Assembly: GCA_002499345.1 (NCBI GenBank)
Contig: DALF01000065.1
Coordinates: forward strand, 1 to 25,034
DNA from: Euryarchaeota archaeon UBA170
Lineage (GTDB): Archaea; Thermoplasmatota; Poseidoniia; Poseidoniales; Thalassarchaeaceae
Reading direction: 5' to 3'
DNA length: 25,034 nt
Part shown: positions 23,766 to 25,034 of the stretch, in pieces
Layout of the letters: every line of letters starts with the position of its first letter
How positions within the stretch are numbered: the first letter of the stretch is position 1
The notes under the pieces: generated by a model
What the model was told of the DNA's origin: nothing
Database searches by the model: none
Seen by the model: only the letters and a program-made list of their open reading frames with translations
Position numbers and translations under genes: made by a program

Positions 23766-23773
23766 CATTATTG
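23766..23773 (-). promoter_or_regulatory. Candidate TATA box for the five-TM membrane gene
   Basis: On the minus strand an ACAATAATG stretch sits about 25 bases before the GTG at 23745, fitting a leaderless promoter. Evidence is position and A/T content only. Confidence 0.33.
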
Positions 23774-23836
23774 TTGATTTTGCTTCAAAGAGGGTTTGTT
23801 CGGGCAACTGACGGATGTTGTTCTCTCGATAGACTT

Positions 23837-23844
23837 CATAAACA
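23837..23844 (+). promoter_or_regulatory. Candidate TATA box for the eL42-eS27-aIF2-alpha operon
   Basis: CATAAACA lies about 50 bases before the eL42 ATG, which predicts a leader of roughly 20-25 bases. That leader contains the Shine-Dalgarno GAGGTG at 23878-23883, six bases before the ATG. Leader plus SD differs from the leaderless layout suggested for several other first genes here. Confidence 0.4.
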
Positions 23845-23889
23845 TGCCATCGGTCGCCGGCCACGCTACTAAGCATTGAGGTGCAGTAA

Positions 23890-24171
23890 ATGGTAAAGAT
23901 GCCAAGGAAAGTAAAGCGTTACAGTCCCGCTGCTGGCAAGCATACCGAACACACTGTAGAGCGTGTCAAGAAGAGACGTGCTAGCGAGCTTAAGTGGGGG
24001 CAGAGGAGATTCAGAAAGGTAACATCGGGTTATCGGGGTTTCCCAAGGCCGAAGCCATCTGGAGAGAAGCCTACCAAGAGGGTCAATCTAGTCTACAGAT
24101 GTAGTGAGACTGGAAAGGCCCATTCCCCACGGGGAAAAAGAGCGAGAAAGTTTGAGCTCGTGGATAAGTGA
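23890..24171 (+). CDS. rpl44e: Large-subunit ribosomal protein eL42 (L44e) with degenerate zinc ribbon
   Basis: The 93-residue product follows the family closely through its core: KHTEHTVERVKKRRASELKWGQRRFRKVTSGYRGFPRPKP, then EKPTKRVNLVYRC and a basic end. eL42 sits near the E site of the 50S subunit. The family's zinc ribbon has CPxC near residue 12 and YRCKkCGK near residue 70. Here the first pair is replaced (RYSPAAGKHT) and the second keeps one cysteine (YRCSETGKAH), so zinc binding must be lost. The start ATG follows GAGGTG by six bases. It leads the conserved eL42-eS27-aIF2-alpha cluster. Confidence 0.94.
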   Translation: MVKMPRKVKRYSPAAGKHTEHTVERVKKRRASELKWGQRRFRKVTSGYRGFPRPKPSGEKPTKRVNLVYRCSETGKAHSPRGKRARKFELVDK

Positions 24172-24180
24172 GGATTGAGG

Positions 24181-24351
24181 ATGTCTGGTAAGTTTTTGAA
24201 GATTAGCTGTCGTGACTGTGGTGCAGAGGCTATTGTTTTTGATAGAGCGTCAACAGAGATTTCTTGCTCGGTCTGTGGATCTACTCTTTCCATCCCAAAA
24301 GGTGGAAAGTCGGATCTTTCGGGAAGTACCGTTGTTGATGTCCTCGAGTGA
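24181..24351 (+). CDS. rps27e: Small-subunit ribosomal protein eS27
   Basis: The 56-residue product shows the eS27 pattern: KFLKISCRDCGAEAIVF, then ISCSVCGSTLSIPKGGKSDL and a final VVDVLE. The zinc ribbon is complete (Cys10, Cys13, Cys29, Cys32), unlike that of its neighbour eL42. The ATG follows a GTGAGGA element. It lies 9 bases after eL42 and 12 bases before aIF2-alpha, all on one strand, the usual archaeal order. Confidence 0.95.
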   Translation: MSGKFLKISCRDCGAEAIVFDRASTEISCSVCGSTLSIPKGGKSDLSGSTVVDVLE

Positions 24352-24363
24352 AGGGGGCATAAA

Positions 24364-25034
24364 ATGGCGAATTCTGAAGAAGAGTGGCCAGAAGAGGGAG
24401 ACCTCCTTATTTGCACTGTGAAGGACATAAAGCAGAATGGTGCTTACTTGAGCCTAGATGCTTACGATGGTCGCGAGGGGTTCGTTTTCGTTGGCGAGAT
24501 TGCTGCGGGCTGGGTGCGAAACATCCGGGCCCACGTCAGAGAGGGACAGAGGGTCGTGGCGAAAGTTATCCAAGTCAAGAGGGATAGGAAGAGAGTTGAG
24601 CTATCCCTGAAAAGTGTCTCCGAGGAACGTAGAAGGGACACAGTTCAGGCTTGGAAAAACGAAGAGCGTGCGATTCAGATAATGAGAGTGGTCTCGGAAA
24701 GAGTGGGATGGGATGAGCAAAAAGGAGCTGAAATCTCCAATCAGATGACAGAAGCATTTGGGACCCTCTATGGCGCGCTAGAGGAATGTGCAATAAGTGA
24801 AGGGGCGCTAATTGATGCTGGATTCGAGGGAGATTGGACCGAAGTCGTGACTACTTTGGCCATGGAGAATATAGTTCCGCCGTTTGTTGAGATCAGAGGC
24901 GTCTTTGATATCCAAGTATGGGGAGAAGAAGGAGTCTATGCAATCAGGGATGCCCTTATCGAAGCTGAGTCCTGTGCTGAAGGACTTGAAGACGTCTCTC
25001 TGACATGCCACTATGACGGGGCTCCAAGCTATCG
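24364..25034 (+). CDS. eif2a: Translation initiation factor aIF2 subunit alpha (partial, 3' end outside window)
   Basis: aIF2 delivers initiator Met-tRNA to the ribosome; the alpha subunit contacts tRNA and mRNA. About 223 residues are present. Residues 11-82 form an S1 (OB) domain with the family-specific pattern CTVKDIKQNGAYLSLDAYDG, GFVFVGEIAAGWVRNIRAHV, EGQRVVAKVIQV and RVELSLKSV. The usual RRRDTVQAWKNEERA linker and the alpha-helical middle domain follow. The C-terminal alpha/beta domain is beginning (FVEIRGVFDIQVWGEEGV) where the window ends. A GGGGG run precedes the ATG. It is the third gene of the eL42-eS27-aIF2-alpha cluster. Confidence 0.95.
   Translation, partial: MANSEEEWPEEGDLLICTVKDIKQNGAYLSLDAYDGREGFVFVGEIAAGWVRNIRAHVREGQRVVAKVIQVKRDRKRVELSLKSVSEERRRDTVQAWKNEERAIQIMRVVSERVGWDEQKGAEISNQMTEAFGTLYGALEECAISEGALIDAGFEGDWTEVVTTLAMENIVPPFVEIRGVFDIQVWGEEGVYAIRDALIEAESCAEGLEDVSLTCHYDGAPSY

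Noticed and set aside
1..25034. CRISPR arrays, insertion sequences, integrase or phage genes
   Set aside because: Reading through both strands I saw no regularly spaced repeats, transposase or integrase motifs, or att-like duplications next to the two tRNA genes.

Overview
The window reads as chromosomal DNA of a streamlined marine heterotrophic euryarchaeon, most likely Thermoplasmatota related to Candidatus Poseidoniales (Marine Group II). This is an inference from gene content; no rRNA is present. The archaeal markers are the PolD small subunit DP1, Nob1, archaeal-type TyrRS, ribosomal proteins eL37, eL42 and eS27, and aIF2-alpha. They are mixed with bacterial-type genes: SufS/SufE, a class II CCA-adding-type nucleotidyltransferase, a GcvH-like protein, glutaryl-CoA dehydrogenase and ETF. 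I see no mobile element, CRISPR array or clear repeat family. Genes are packed tightly, several overlap, and no gene-free stretch exceeds about 150 bases.

Layout. 1-2000 (minus strand): a sulfur-mobilisation group, sufS-sufE-sufT, with the last gene cut by the window edge. 2100-2656: a SLOG-domain protein and tRNA-Glu. 2734-4468: a DedA/VTT membrane protein, the rRNA endonuclease Nob1, TatA and a MoaD/ThiS-type sulfur carrier. 4548-7764: a phosphoserine-phosphatase-like HAD protein, DP1, a CinA-domain amidase and tRNA-Val. 7827-10154 (plus strand): an unusual PCMT-like methyltransferase followed by the class II nucleotidyltransferase. 10155-10688 (minus): a GcvH-like protein without the lipoyl lysine. 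10802-11977: a short-chain-type acyl-CoA dehydrogenase. 12002-15272 (minus): an unknown protein, TyrRS and a long HMG-CoA synthase. 15370-19541 (plus): a membrane-anchored propeller-like protein, glutaryl-CoA dehydrogenase and EtfB-EtfA. 19542-23745 (minus): two small membrane proteins, eL37, PurF and a propeller-like/PKD protein. 23890-25034 (plus): eL42, eS27 and aIF2-alpha, a cluster conserved in archaea.

How the genes work together. The two acyl-CoA dehydrogenases and the ETF heterodimer form a catabolic module: electrons from acyl-CoA and glutaryl-CoA oxidation pass to ETF and on to the respiratory chain. HMG-CoA synthase feeds the mevalonate pathway for archaeal lipids. SufS, SufE and SufT act in Fe-S assembly and could supply PurF, which keeps candidate cluster cysteines. 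Most of the rest is translation and replication housekeeping.

No intact novel defence or mobile system is visible. The items most worth a second look are small departures from family rules: eL42 with its zinc-ribbon cysteines largely lost, a GcvH-like protein lacking the lipoyl lysine, a bacterial-type class II nucleotidyltransferase in a genome whose tRNA genes here encode CCA, a PCMT-like protein with an altered SAM motif, and a PKD domain on a protein with no signal peptide.
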